Assembly (NCBI GenBank): GCA_013141505.1
Contig: JABFQX010000020.1
Span: 24,827 to 88,826 of the forward strand
DNA from: Methyloglobulus sp.
Lineage (GTDB): Bacteria; Pseudomonadota; Gammaproteobacteria; Methylococcales; Methylomonadaceae
Direction of reading: 5' to 3'
Length of the DNA: 64,000 nucleotides
The position numbers were made by a program, and so were the translations under genes. A model generated the notes under the pieces. It was not told the DNA's origin and did not search any database. It was given only the letters and a program-made list of their open reading frames with translations. Shown one piece after another: positions 19,001 to 27,347 of this stretch (positions are counted from its first letter, which is position 1; each line of letters starts with the position of its first letter).

Positions 19001-20222
19001 GCCGCAACGTAATCAACTGGCTTGCGCCATCCAGACTGACTTGACCTAGCTGGGTTTCCGGTAAAGCATCCAACCGCCAGCCTTTGGTCATTTTGCCGTT
19101 GATGGTGTCGTGGACGGTATAGGCTTCACCATCGAAATCCAGCCATAATTTACGGTTGAGCGTGAGTTGGTTCGGCTCAGGATCAGGATCGCCCCGTCGA
19201 ATCACTTTCAAGGCCATGCTCTCGCCCTGCTTGATGGTATAGGTTGGCAAGTGCCGCCATTCATCAGGCGTGTTAGTTTGGCTGGCATCAATGGCTTGCA
19301 ATTTTTCCACCTCAACCACACGCAAGTCAGGGCGGGCTTCAAACACCCAGATTTCCGAACTGGGCCAGCCTAGATCAGGTGCAGCGTCACTCGCCTTCAA
19401 AAGCATAGCATTGTTTTCTTTAGTGCTTCTGGCTTCAATATCCAACTGCCAATGCCCAGGGCGCACCTGAACCAGCAATTGTCCATCGGGTTCAATACGC
19501 GCCGGCAGCGGGCTTTGCAAACTCAGTGGGATAAATTCATCAAGGACAGGCTTGGGCAGCTTGACTTCACGCTGTTCGCCGGAGACTTCCAGCACCAAGC
19601 GTGTCTTCACCTGCATAGGAACATCATCGGTGATTTTCCTGAACACCTGAATATCCAAGCTGTTTTGGACATTCGCCAATTTTTTTTTGCCTAACTCGTT
19701 TTCAGTCAACCAAAGTTGTCCATCCTTGATGCTGGGCAGGACAATGTTAGTGCCGTTGACAGCTAGGAAAATCAACCCAGTGTCGGCAGGTATGTTCAGG
19801 CTTTCCGGTATCGCCGTCCAGAAAAAATCACCCTTGAGCTTGTAGGTGCCTGCCCCAAGTTTAATGGCAGGCAATCCGTTTCGTTCCAGCACCGATGCGG
19901 GTTTGGAATTGACCGTTACATTCTGCGGCCAGTTTTTTGAGTCGCCCGGCAAAGTAATCCAGCTTTCCTTGTAAACAGTCCAATCAATTGCAAATTTGCC
20001 TGTTGTGGCAGTAAATTCAAGATTTAATTGCGTCGGCCAACTACAGCGTTTTTGTTCAAAACTGTTATAGATAAAGGGGCAATCTAACTGCGGCTGATCC
20101 GCCAATACCCAACCGATCCAAGGCTTCAGTGGTTCTGGAACTTGCTGCAGCGTAATTGCCCGAACATTGGCATAACCCACGAACAAAATACCAACCAGAA
20201 TAAACCTGAATGTAGATTTCAT
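16062..20222 (-). CDS. Very large inner-membrane protein of unknown function
   Basis: I do not recognise this 1386-residue protein. The start at 20222 has GGAGG six bases upstream and gives an immediate signal sequence (FILVGILFVGYANVRA). A long periplasmic beta-rich region (about 30-490) is followed by a cluster of 4-5 membrane helices (490-590) and a linker with CPQCQ (about 625). Then come further helices (about 735-790), a second periplasmic beta-rich region (about 800-1200) and 4-5 C-terminal helices. A longer frame from 20318 lacks a ribosome binding site. It stands alone and is divergent from petABC. A role in envelope assembly or transport is only a guess. Confidence 0.8.
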   Translation of the reverse strand: MKSTFRFILVGILFVGYANVRAITLQQVPEPLKPWIGWVLADQPQLDCPFIYNSFEQKRCSWPTQLNLEFTATTGKFAIDWTVYKESWITLPGDSKNWPQNVTVNSKPASVLERNGLPAIKLGAGTYKLKGDFFWTAIPESLNIPADTGLIFLAVNGTNIVLPSIKDGQLWLTENELGKKKLANVQNSLDIQVFRKITDDVPMQVKTRLVLEVSGEQREVKLPKPVLDEFIPLSLQSPLPARIEPDGQLLVQVRPGHWQLDIEARSTKENNAMLLKASDAAPDLGWPSSEIWVFEARPDLRVVEVEKLQAIDASQTNTPDEWRHLPTYTIKQGESMALKVIRRGDPDPEPNQLTLNRKLWLDFDGEAYTVHDTINGKMTKGWRLDALPETQLGQVSLDGASQLITLRPGSGKQGVEVGKGNISLAADSRTVANIRAISAVGWEQSFKQVNAELNLPPGWSLLAAAGVDNVPDSWIARWTLLDLFLVLIAALATSRLFGRLWGFFALLTLVLIWHEPDAPQYVWLNILAATALIKVLPQGKFLTAIALYLKAFWLVLVLITVPFMVNQLRTGLYPQLENYWTDPSYAINEMNPGKGVATPASAPAMINQDCPQCQSESANAEATQMLHEQELAKPEAPSMAPAKRGKYYSDSVSQSSAYEGKEDFSRYDPDAKVQTGPGLPQWQWRKVHLSWNGSVNADQQVRLWYLPPSLKLLLNFVRVASVSLLALLMFGLAGKLKFLSRSTVPAMVWFLLIPLLAMPTQKTYADFPSKEVLDELKTRLSEAPDCLPKCAQIPQMQVSINDKVMAINLQIHVQQSVNVPLPSAYDQWFPNQVSADGKPAQGLYRDGNGLWINLPIGEHQVVLRGAVPQLASFALPLPLKPNRVAIERSGWQVSGIQDNGEVDNQLQFNRTSQTAEIAKGTTLAPGLLPPFVRVERSVQLGLDWRVSTEIIRLSPADSAIALEVPVLPGESVTTPGIYVKNGKIEVNMPAQQTHLHWESTLQKGDKIIFSAEDTPQWIEVWKADVSPIWHVESNGIALIHMNNDAQWLPEWHPWPGEKMALQITRPKTGEGQILTIDNSQLAIRPGKRSLDADLNMTLRSSQGTQHTLTLPEGAVLQAVAINGQTLPLRQDGRKLTLPVNSGKQDITLSWQEPKAITTLIQSPQLDLGQASVNTTLNIRLGQDRWALFVWGPKLGPAVLFWGMLIVIVILATGLGKMPLSPLKGWHWLLLLVGLSQVPMLAATFVVAWLMLLGWRSRQADNSYRYFNLVQVIIGLFTVMSLGILVFAVEQGLLGGSPDMQIIGNQSSDYSLKWYQDRSPSTLPQATVVSVPIITYRLLMLAWSFWLAAALLNWLKWGWQCFSANGLWHKKPEKIKPLSVNPATDKK

Positions 20223-20585
20223 ATCTTGCCTCCATGACGCATTGGCTGAGTGCGGGTAGTTAATTAAAAACGGGTAAGTTAAACTGACCAACATGCAAGA
20301 ATTGAAGCTTTCCGGCAATATGACCGATTTTCCAATAGGCCGACAACTTTTGGTGTGGCATCTTAGTAATTTATCTAAGGCGGCTTCATTATACGGCTTA
20401 GTGAATTTTTATCGAAGGCTTGTGTGATACCGCCAATGATGAGTTTCAGGGCTTTTGATTTTCGCGTTTAATTTTGTCTTTGGCTTTAATTCACCTAAGC
20501 ACTTCAAATCTAATAGCGTCTAGTGGTATATTGGCTTCGTAAAAAATGCGCTTTGCGCGCACTAATAATAATGGGGAGTAACACA
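20223..20585. other. Divergent intergenic region before petA
   Basis: Between the large membrane-protein gene (leftward) and petA (rightward). It contains the petA promoter candidate described separately. No convincing promoter for the leftward gene and no small gene were found. Confidence 0.5.
20503..20532 (+). promoter_or_regulatory. Candidate petABC promoter
   Basis: TTCAAA at 20503-20508, an 18-base spacer and TATATT at 20527-20532, with TG one base before the -10 (extended -10). Transcription would begin near 20539. That rules out the in-frame ATG at 20523 and supports the petA start at 20586. Confidence 0.45.
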
Positions 20586-21185
20586 ATGAATAATGAAGGC
20601 GTCGACGAATCCAAGCGCCAGTTTTTGACTTCGGCACTGACCGTAGTTGGCGCTGTCGGCACGGGATATTTGGCTGTCCCTTTTCTGGCCCAAATGCAAC
20701 CTAGCGTTAAAACGATGGCCGCAGGCGCGCCCGTGCAAGTTGATATTAGCAAAATGGAATCCGGGCAATTGCTGCGGGTTGCTTGGCGGGGCAAGCCGGT
20801 TTGGGTTCTTAACCGAACACCTGCCGCTTTGGAAACATTGAAATCATTGGACAGCCAGCTCAGCGATCCACTGTCCAACGACTCAATCCAGCCGGCTAAC
20901 AGCAAAAATCCTGTTCGCTCAATCAAGCCGGAAATTTTTGTCACTTTGGGCTTGTGTACGCATTTAGGCTGCTCCCCTACATTTCGCCCGGAAATTGCAC
21001 CCAACGATCTTGGCCCTGACTGGAAAGGTGGCTTCTTCTGCCCTTGTCACGGCTCACGGTTTGATCTGGCTGGTCGCGTTTACAGTGGCGTACCTGCCCC
21101 GACCAACCTTGAAATACCACCCTACGAATATTTGACGGACACTCTCATCTTGATAGGTGACGAAGGCAAGGGAGCAAAAGCATGA
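20586..21185 (+). CDS. petA: Ubiquinol-cytochrome c reductase Rieske iron-sulfur subunit
   Basis: Carries the 2Fe-2S cluster of the bc1 complex and passes electrons from ubiquinol to cytochrome c1. The 199 residues start with a Tat-like segment ([20 protein letters not shown]) that also anchors the protein. The cluster ligands are in CTHLGC (C124, H126) and CPCHGS. The start at 20586 follows GGGGAG by seven bases and gives the family's usual length; an upstream ATG at 20523 lies inside the likely promoter. It overlaps petB by ATGA. Confidence 0.97.
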   Translation: MNNEGVDESKRQFLTSALTVVGAVGTGYLAVPFLAQMQPSVKTMAAGAPVQVDISKMESGQLLRVAWRGKPVWVLNRTPAALETLKSLDSQLSDPLSNDSIQPANSKNPVRSIKPEIFVTLGLCTHLGCSPTFRPEIAPNDLGPDWKGGFFCPCHGSRFDLAGRVYSGVPAPTNLEIPPYEYLTDTLILIGDEGKGAKA

Positions 21186-22594
21186 AAACGACTCGTTTAA
21201 CAACTTGCGCCAACTGGTTCCTTGATCGTTTCCCTCTGACCAAGCTCTGGAATGAGCACATGGCACATTATTACGCGCCCAAAAATTTTAATTTCTGGTA
21301 TTTCTTCGGCTCTTTAGCGTTGATGGTTTTGGTTAACCAAATCCTCACCGGCATTTTGTTGACGATGAATTACAAGCCGGATGCCCAGCTTGCTTTCGAC
21401 TCGGTTGAGTACATCATGCGCGATGTCAATTGGGGCTGGTTGGTGCGTTATATGCACTCGACAGGGGCTTCTGCATTTTTCATTGTCATCTATCTACATA
21501 TGTTCAGGGGCTTGATCTACGGCTCTTACAAACATCCTCGGGAATTGATCTGGATTTTCGGCATGTTGCTTTTCCTGGCACTCATGGCGGAAGCCTTCAT
21601 GGGCTATTTGTTGCCTTGGGGACAGATGTCTTACTGGGGCGCACAGGTTATTATCTCTTTGTTCAGTGCCATCCCTATCGTAGGTGATGATTTGTCTCTC
21701 TGGATTCGGGGTGATTATGTTGTCTCTGATGCCACCTTAAACCGCTTTTTCGCATTTCATGTGATTGCGGTGCCGTTAGCGTTGGTCATGTTGGTTTTTC
21801 TGCATATTGTTGCTTTACATGAAGTCGGCTCCAACAATCCTGATGGCGTGGAAATAAAAAAATACAAAGACAAAGAGGGCATTCCTTTAGATGGCATTCC
21901 TTTTCACCCTTACTACACTGTTAAAGATCTCGTTGGCGTAGGCGTGTTTCTGATTTTTTTCGCCACCATTATTTTCTACCTGCCTGAAGTGGGCGGCTTT
22001 TTCCTTGAGGCTGACAACTTTGTCCCAGCCGACCCAATGAAAACGCCTGAACATATCGCACCGCTTTGGTACTTTACGCCTTTTTACGCCATTCTTAGGG
22101 CGGTGCCTGATAAGTTTGCCGGAGTTATAGCCATGTTTGGCTCCATCGCCGTGCTGTTTTTGTTGCCGTGGCTAGATCGTAGCCCAGTAAAGTCGGTACG
22201 CTACCGCGGCAGTATCTTTAAAAAAGCACTGGCTCTGTTCGTGGTCAGCTTTGTCGCTCTAGGTTACTTGGGCACCCAGCCAGCTACGCCTTCGGCAACT
22301 CAATTTGCACGGTTCTTCTCTCTGATTTATTTTGGCTTTTTCCTCCTTATGCCGATTTATACGCGTTGGGAGAAAGCCAAACCGGTACCAAGCCGCTTGA
22401 CCAAGCCGCTGAGCGCCGTTGAGCTGATTCCCGCTTTGAGAGCTGCTTTAAATGAGATGACGGTAGCTGCTCCGATTCAAGGCCATCAGAGCCATACTTT
22501 TATCGGTTCTGAGTTTCGTAGAAAGCCCAACCCCGAGGGCATACGCAATGTTCTCGTTCGTTTAGCAAAAAAAATAAAAGCGAGCTTTGACTAA
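21182..22594 (+). CDS. petB: Ubiquinol-cytochrome c reductase cytochrome b
   Basis: Membrane subunit with two b-hemes and the quinol-oxidising and quinone-reducing sites. The 470 residues contain eight or more helices. Heme histidines lie in [12 protein letters not shown] / IYLHMFRG and FAFHVIAVP / [11 protein letters not shown]. The Qo-site PEWY motif reads PLWY (P294-Y297). The C-terminal extension beyond the last helix (about 400-470) is soluble and longer than in mitochondrial cytochrome b. It overlaps petA and lies 2 bases before petC. Confidence 0.97.
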   Translation: MKTTRLTTCANWFLDRFPLTKLWNEHMAHYYAPKNFNFWYFFGSLALMVLVNQILTGILLTMNYKPDAQLAFDSVEYIMRDVNWGWLVRYMHSTGASAFFIVIYLHMFRGLIYGSYKHPRELIWIFGMLLFLALMAEAFMGYLLPWGQMSYWGAQVIISLFSAIPIVGDDLSLWIRGDYVVSDATLNRFFAFHVIAVPLALVMLVFLHIVALHEVGSNNPDGVEIKKYKDKEGIPLDGIPFHPYYTVKDLVGVGVFLIFFATIIFYLPEVGGFFLEADNFVPADPMKTPEHIAPLWYFTPFYAILRAVPDKFAGVIAMFGSIAVLFLLPWLDRSPVKSVRYRGSIFKKALALFVVSFVALGYLGTQPATPSATQFARFFSLIYFGFFLLMPIYTRWEKAKPVPSRLTKPLSAVELIPALRAALNEMTVAAPIQGHQSHTFIGSEFRRKPNPEGIRNVLVRLAKKIKASFD

Positions 22595-22596
22595 TC

Positions 22597-23322
22597 ATGA
22601 AGACTATCATACTCTCAATCCTGCTCCTGGTTCTGTCGCAAGGTGTATTCGCTGGAGAAGGCGTTGACTTGCAGCAGGCTAATATTGATCCTGAAGACCG
22701 TGCGTCAATTCTTCATGGTGCGAAAAACTTTGTGACTTACTGTTTAGGTTGCCATTCCCTTAAGCACATTCGCTATCAGCGGATTGCTCAGGATTTACGA
22801 ATTGACGAAATGAAAGTGCTTGCCGATGTGGCTCCACAAGGCGCTTCGATGTATGACCCCATGCATTCGGCTATGAATGCCCATGACTCCAACAAATGGT
22901 TCGGTATCCAACCACCGGACTTGTCGCTGATTGCTCGTTCCAGAAACCCGGACTGGCTATACACCTATCTGAAAAGTTTTTATGCTGACCCCAAAAAACC
23001 GCTAGGCACCAATAACTTGGTTTTCAAAGATGTTGGTATGCCTAACGTATTTTGGCAGGTACAGGGAGAACAACACGCCAAATTAAAACTTGGCGACGAC
23101 GGCAATGAGACAATTGATGAGCTCGAACTCGTCGAACCCGGTACATTGTCGGAACAGGAGTTTGATATATTGGTCACTGATCTGGTTAATTTTCTGGCTT
23201 ATGTCGGCGAACCCGTCAAACAAGATAGAGAACGTATAGGCAAATATGTCATTTTCTATTTAATCATGTTCTTAGTAATTGCTTACTTACTTAAAAAAGA
23301 GTACTGGAAAGACGTTCACTGA
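22597..23322 (+). CDS. petC: Ubiquinol-cytochrome c reductase cytochrome c1
   Basis: Periplasmic heme c subunit that hands electrons to soluble cytochrome c. The 241 residues have a signal peptide (IILSILLLVLSQGVFAG), the heme-binding CLGCH (C49, C52, H53) and a probable axial Met in GMPNVFWQ. A C-terminal anchor helix (YVIFYLIMFLVIAYLLKKEY) follows. It is the last gene of petABC; the gap to sspA has its own promoter. Confidence 0.97.
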   Translation: MKTIILSILLLVLSQGVFAGEGVDLQQANIDPEDRASILHGAKNFVTYCLGCHSLKHIRYQRIAQDLRIDEMKVLADVAPQGASMYDPMHSAMNAHDSNKWFGIQPPDLSLIARSRNPDWLYTYLKSFYADPKKPLGTNNLVFKDVGMPNVFWQVQGEQHAKLKLGDDGNETIDELELVEPGTLSEQEFDILVTDLVNFLAYVGEPVKQDRERIGKYVIFYLIMFLVIAYLLKKEYWKDVH

Positions 23323-23412
23323 ACACTGAACCCAAGAAACAAGGATGTTTCTTAGGTGTTCATCGACATTTAGTCCTTAATATAACAAACCACAAATAAT
23401 CCTTCGCTTACA

Positions 23413-23421
23413 TGCTATAAT
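23413..23421 (+). promoter_or_regulatory. Extended -10 promoter of sspAB
   Basis: TGC directly before a perfect TATAAT (23416-23421), about 47 bases upstream of the sspA GTG. No good -35 is seen at the matching distance, as is common for extended -10 promoters. Confidence 0.55.
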
Positions 23422-23467
23422 GCCGCTATTTTAACCGCCCCATATTCGTGTAAAGAGGTTGTTATTT

Positions 23468-24103
23468 GTGGCAAATATTTTTTCCCGTAGGTCAGTCATG
23501 ACTCTTTTTTCCCCGCCCGCTTGTCCGCTAAGCCATTCCGCCCGTTTCGTCTTGCATGAGAAGGCCATTGTTTCGGAAGTTGAATTTTACGATCCAAACG
23601 ATCCGCCTGAAGAATTGCTGGAACTCAATCCGACCGGCATTTCACCCACACTGGTAGAAAGGGATCTGGTGCTTTATGACTCGCGTATCATCATGGAATA
23701 TCTTGATGAGCGCTTTCCACACCCCCCCCTTCACCAGATGGATCCTGTTTCGCGGGCAAGTGCGCGCATGATCATTAAGCGTATCGATCAGGATTGGTAT
23801 CCATTACTGAATGAAATATTGCTGAACGGCGAAAAGAAATCCGTGCGTGCAAAAAAATTACTTAGAGAAGGGCTGATTGCGGCATCGCCAATCTTTTCGG
23901 ATCGACCTTTTTTCATGAGCGAAGAATTTTCTCTGATTGATTGCACGATTGCACCGTTATTATGGCGATTACCTTCCATAGGGATTGATATCAGCACACC
24001 AAACGATGCCATCACCAATTACGCACAACGTATTTTCAGCCGTCCTGCTTTCAAGAGCAGCCTTAGCGAGGTTGAAAGTGAAATGGGCGACATTCCTCGA
24101 TGA
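23468..24103 (+). CDS. sspA: Stringent starvation protein A
   Basis: RNA-polymerase-associated protein with a glutathione-S-transferase fold that alters transcription in stationary phase and under acid stress. The 211 residues carry RRSVMTLFSPPACPLSHSAR, the thioredoxin-like beta strands, LVLYDSRIIMEYLDERFPHPPL and the helical C-terminal domain. The GTG at 23468 matches the length of known SspA N-termini and has AGAGG nine bases upstream; an in-frame TTG at 23459 is less likely. petABC-sspAB is a conserved order. It overlaps sspB by ATGA. Confidence 0.93.
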   Translation: MANIFSRRSVMTLFSPPACPLSHSARFVLHEKAIVSEVEFYDPNDPPEELLELNPTGISPTLVERDLVLYDSRIIMEYLDERFPHPPLHQMDPVSRASARMIIKRIDQDWYPLLNEILLNGEKKSVRAKKLLREGLIAASPIFSDRPFFMSEEFSLIDCTIAPLLWRLPSIGIDISTPNDAITNYAQRIFSRPAFKSSLSEVESEMGDIPR

Positions 24104-24480
24104 CACCGCTCAAACCGTACCTGATCCGCTCTGTCTATGAGTGGATCGTTGATAATGATTTAACGCCTCATCTTCTGGTGAATGCCAATAATAATCAAGG
24201 TACGTTGCCTACAAACTATATCGAAGACGGCAAGATCGTCTTAAATCTCAGGCCCCAAGCCATACAAGGGCTTTCGCTGGGTAATGATGTCATCGAGTTT
24301 AACGCCAAATTCAGCGGTAAACCCATGCAAATAGCGGCATCAGTCAATGCGGTTATGGCCATTTACGCAAAAGAAAACGGTAAAGGCTTGGTTTTCGACC
24401 AAGAAAATGACGGCGGCGATGCCCCCCCTCCGCCGGAAAAGCAAGCACCCAGCAAACCTAGTTTACGAATTGTTAAATAA
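24100..24480 (+). CDS. sspB: ClpXP adaptor SspB
   Basis: Binds ssrA-tagged proteins from stalled ribosomes and delivers them to the ClpXP protease. The 126 residues show the SspB fold sequence (YEWIVDNDLTPHLLVNA, DGKIVLNLRPQAIQGLSLGN), a flexible acidic/proline-rich linker and the C-terminal ClpX-binding tail PSLRIVK. It is co-translated with sspA through a four-base overlap. Confidence 0.95.
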   Translation: MTPLKPYLIRSVYEWIVDNDLTPHLLVNANNNQGTLPTNYIEDGKIVLNLRPQAIQGLSLGNDVIEFNAKFSGKPMQIAASVNAVMAIYAKENGKGLVFDQENDGGDAPPPPEKQAPSKPSLRIVK

Positions 24481-24564
24481 ACTAGGGTAAAGCGTTACAG
24501 GATTTGTTCCCACGCCGGAGCGGCACTGCCATTGATTTAATTATTATTTTCAATAAGATACATG

Positions 24565-24590
24565 TGGATTGGGCTGACAAGGAAGCCCAA
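24565..24590. repeat. REP-like inverted repeat
   Basis: GATTGGGCT and AGCCCAATC arms (9 bases) around an 8-base loop in the gap after sspB. There is no T run, so it is a poor terminator. The GGGCT/AGCCC core looks like short dispersed hairpins found between genes in many proteobacteria; only one copy was seen here. Confidence 0.4.
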
Positions 24591-24639
24591 TCTACGCACT
24601 ATATATTTCTAGTCCGCAAAACCAGAATCTTAAGCGTAT

Positions 24640-25119
24640 TTATAGCCCCAATTCACTTAAACCTGGGTGGTCATCAGGACGGCGACCCAACGGCCAGTGG
24701 AACTTGCGTTCAGATTCGTTGATCGGCAAATCATTGATGCTGGCATAGCGAAATTCCATCAAGCCGTTGGCATCAAACTGCCAATTCTCGTTGCCATGCG
24801 AACGAAACCATTGGACTGAATCATCATGCCATTCGTAAGCAAAACGCACGGCGATGCGGTTGCCATCAAACGCCCATAATTCTTTAATCAGCCGATAATC
24901 TAATTCCCGCGCCCATTTACGGATTAAAAATTCTACGATTTGAGTTCGGCCACGTGGAAATTCGGCTCGATTGCGCCATTGGCTATCGGGCGTGTAGACC
25001 AACGATACCCGTTGTGGATCTCGGCTATTCCAACCATCTTCTGCCATGCGTACTTTTTGGATGGCTGTTTCACGGGTAAAGGGTGGCAGAGGCGGACGGG
25101 CTTCAAGCGTGCTGTTCAT
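24640..25119 (-). CDS. DUF1348 / NTF2-like protein
   Basis: A 159-residue protein of the DUF1348 family, with the NTF2-like cone fold. Landmarks are [80 protein letters not shown] and [15 protein letters not shown]. The start at 25119 has GGAGAA seven bases upstream; a longer frame from 25158 has none. Its function is not known. The next gene upstream on this strand is a broken FMN-binding protein. Confidence 0.88.
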   Translation of the reverse strand: MNSTLEARPPLPPFTRETAIQKVRMAEDGWNSRDPQRVSLVYTPDSQWRNRAEFPRGRTQIVEFLIRKWARELDYRLIKELWAFDGNRIAVRFAYEWHDDSVQWFRSHGNENWQFDANGLMEFRYASINDLPINESERKFHWPLGRRPDDHPGLSELGL

Positions 25120-25187
25120 GGTAATTCTCCATTTGCAAATTAAGGGCGGTAAAGGCATGTTTTACAAAAAAATTAGCGTTCATTAGT

Positions 25188-25787
25188 CTAAACCTGTAAC
25201 TGTTCACGTAGCCGCTTATTTTCTTCCAGCAAGGGCTGAAGCGGTCTATCCACTTCGGCTTCGGAATATCGGAGAGTGATGTGCTGGGGAAATTCCATTC
25301 AATGGCTTCAATCTAGACGACGATACCGCGTTCTAGCCGCGCACGGTAATCGTGGCATCTCTAGTTGAGCATTCAACTCAAGGTCGTCAACCTCATGAAT
25401 AATACGGGCAATACCCCAAAGCTTAAGACGGCGGCGGTTGGGGTAATCCATCAAAATGAGCGAGACACGCGGATTGGCACTCAAGTTGCCCACACTGAGA
25501 TACTGCCGGTTGCCCCTAAAATCAGCGAAGCCAATCGTACGATTATCCAGCACGCGAATAAATCCGGGCGGGCCGCCACGATGCTGGACGTAAGGCCAGT
25601 CGTTTTCCGAAATGGTCGCCATATAAAAACTGTCCCGAGCGGCAATAAACTCGGCTTCCAATACACCTAGCTCATTGCGCGGGTTATCCGACAATTCAAA
25701 ACGGCGATTGTGTTCGCGGCTACCGTAGCGCGTTTGAGCCGCTTTTACGCTGTCGGTGAAGCTAATCTCTGCAAAGGCACTTGGCAT
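25188..25787 (-). pseudogene. Decayed pyridoxamine-5'-phosphate-oxidase-like FMN protein
   Basis: The first 140 codons read as a normal PPOX-fold protein (FIAARDSFYMATISENDWPYVQ, GFADFRGNRQYLSVGNL, LILMDYPNRRRLKLWG), then the frame ends early at 25308. The expected continuation is found beyond. After a frame shift near 25355 one reads YRARLERGIVV, a TAG, then IEAIEWNFP. A second shift gives QHITLRYSEAEV and a helical tail to the stop at 25188. Two frameshifts and a nonsense codon mark a pseudogene; a truncated 159-residue product is possible but would lack the C-terminal part. Confidence 0.8.
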
Positions 25788-25849
25788 GGCATACCTCCTA
25801 AAAAAGACGCTGATGGCATATACACCACCAGCTATTTGAACAATTTATG

Positions 25850-26230
25850 TTAGAACGTTAGGATCGTTGTGCCAAATTTTAGTAATTTCCCGAAACTTGC
25901 TAAACCTGACGTACCAGGAATAGGATTTTCCTTGATCAGATCGAAACCACAGACAGTGGCCTCTTCAGTCGCACCAAAAAAATCGGCACAGCCGCAAGAT
26001 ACGCCAGTGACATTGCCTTTTACCGATTCAAAAAGCCCGTGCAACGGATGGTCTTTTTGGGTGATAAGGCCAACCCACCTTGTGCCTGTTCCCTGAAAGA
26101 TAATTGATACATCCCCACCCCGTTGCTTAATGTCATAAGCGGCTGCCAGGCCATTAAAAGCCCGGCCTAATGCTTCATCGCCGCCATTTGTTGGGTCTGA
26201 TAAAATAATAATGGCTGTTTTGTTCATCAT
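25850..26230 (-). CDS. DsrE-family small protein
   Basis: A 126-residue protein of the DsrE/DsrF-like fold: IIILSDPTNGGDEALGRAFNGLAAAYD, then DVSIIFQGTGTRWVGLI and a Cys pair in GVSCGCADFFGA. Such proteins include sulfur-relay and redox proteins, but the Cys pattern here is not that of TusD/DsrE, so no substrate is assigned. The start at 26230 (or the next Met at 26227) follows GAGGAA. It diverges from a TetR gene across a strong palindrome and is probably its target. Confidence 0.8.
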   Translation of the reverse strand: MMNKTAIIILSDPTNGGDEALGRAFNGLAAAYDIKQRGGDVSIIFQGTGTRWVGLITQKDHPLHGLFESVKGNVTGVSCGCADFFGATEEATVCGFDLIKENPIPGTSGLASFGKLLKFGTTILTF

Positions 26231-26258
26231 GAATTCCTCGTGTAAGATTAAATGCAAA

Positions 26259-26307
26259 TATACGGAACGTTCGGTACAATGACAATTTAACGAACGTTCC
26301 GTATAAT
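26259..26307. promoter_or_regulatory. TetR-type operator with embedded promoter
   Basis: Two 15-base arms, 26259-26273 and 26291-26305, form a perfect inverted repeat separated by 17 bases. Each arm is itself nearly palindromic around GAACGTTC, so two repressor dimers could bind. On the + strand ATGACA (26279-26284), 17 bases and TATAAT (26302-26307) make a strong promoter for the TetR gene, with the -10 inside the right arm. Confidence 0.8.
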
Positions 26308-26335
26308 GTCAACCTTATTTTTGATGGGCGCATTT

Positions 26336-26902
26336 ATGGCATTGCAAACAATTGACAACGACACCCTGGCAGAATCGCTGTTTGAAATATTCCGCAGTTG
26401 CGGGTATGAAGGCACCACCATTTCACAGTTGTCGGAATCGACAGGCCTCAAGAAATCCAGCCTTTACCATCGTTTCCCCGCCGGGAAGGATGATATGGTC
26501 AAGGCTGTTGTGGCTTATGTCAGCGGACAATTGCACCAACATGTGATTGAGCCATTATTGGATAGCCATGTATCGCCAGAACAGCGCTTTAGCAATATGT
26601 TAGTAACCATTAAAGCCTTTTATAGCGACGGGCAAAAAAACTGTTTACTGAATGCGCTAACGCTTGGTAATGGCTTGGATGAAATCAAAGCATTGCTTGT
26701 TAAAGATTACAAGTCTTGGTTAGCGGCCCTAATTCAATTGTCCAAAGGAGCGGGGATGAATCAACAAGAAGCAGAAGTGAAATCAGAACATTTTTTAATC
26801 GCGGTTGAAGGGGCGCTGGTTATTCAACGCTTAACCAATAATCCGCAGACGTTTGAAAACTGTATGGACTATGAGCAAAAACACTTTTTCCATACGGTTT
26901 AA
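26336..26902 (+). CDS. TetR-family regulator
   Basis: A 188-residue TetR protein with an N-terminal helix-turn-helix (TTISQLSESTGLKKSSLYHRF) and a C-terminal domain of the YcdC/TetR_C type (FYSDGQKNCLLNALTLGNG). The frame extends to an ATG at 26306, but that codon sits in the promoter -10, so the start must be 26324 or 26336; the latter is preferred. It probably represses itself and the divergent DsrE-like gene (inference from the shared operator). The downstream tautomerase and GNAT genes may belong to the same unit. Confidence 0.88.
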   Translation: MALQTIDNDTLAESLFEIFRSCGYEGTTISQLSESTGLKKSSLYHRFPAGKDDMVKAVVAYVSGQLHQHVIEPLLDSHVSPEQRFSNMLVTIKAFYSDGQKNCLLNALTLGNGLDEIKALLVKDYKSWLAALIQLSKGAGMNQQEAEVKSEHFLIAVEGALVIQRLTNNPQTFENCMDYEQKHFFHTV

Positions 26903-26952
26903 GCATTTATGTAAGGCTTGGTTTTTTGTTCGGCATGGATAAAGGATAAACA

Positions 26953-27342
26953 ATGGCTCAAATAAAAATTTACGGTATTAAAGAAAAACTAGCTCCAGTC
27001 CGAATGCTTTTGTCGGATGTTATCCATGAATGCGTGATGGAAGCGTTACAATTTCCAGCCGACAAAAGGGCGCACCGTTTTTTCTTAATGGATAAGGAAA
27101 ATTTCCTCTATCCTGAAGGTCCCACGGATGCTTACACGATCATAGAAATAACCATGATTGAAAGCCGCTCTGTCGAGGCGAAGAAAAAGTTGATTCGGCT
27201 ACTTTTCGACAACATCCGGGACAAAGTCAACATTCAGCATCAAGATGTCGAAATATGTATCTACGAAAGTCCAGCATGCAACTGGGGCTTTCGTGGTATG
27301 CATGGTGACGAAGTTCAGTTAAATTACAAAATCAATGTCTGA
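26953..27342 (+). CDS. Tautomerase-superfamily protein
   Basis: A 129-residue protein of the tautomerase fold, with the pattern YGIKEKLAPVRMLLSDVIHECVMEAL and YTIIEITMIESRSVEAKKKLIRLLF typical of the longer family members. The position after the initiator Met is Ala, not the catalytic Pro of 4-oxalocrotonate tautomerase, so activity is uncertain. AAAGGA precedes the ATG. It lies 50 bases after the TetR gene and 5 bases before a GNAT gene. Confidence 0.82.
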   Translation: MAQIKIYGIKEKLAPVRMLLSDVIHECVMEALQFPADKRAHRFFLMDKENFLYPEGPTDAYTIIEITMIESRSVEAKKKLIRLLFDNIRDKVNIQHQDVEICIYESPACNWGFRGMHGDEVQLNYKINV

Positions 27343-27347
27343 TTGGA

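Noticed and set aside
20223..20318. N-terminal extension of the large membrane protein to 20318
   Set aside because: GGAGG lies directly before the ATG at 20222, which opens a clean signal sequence; the extension lacks both.
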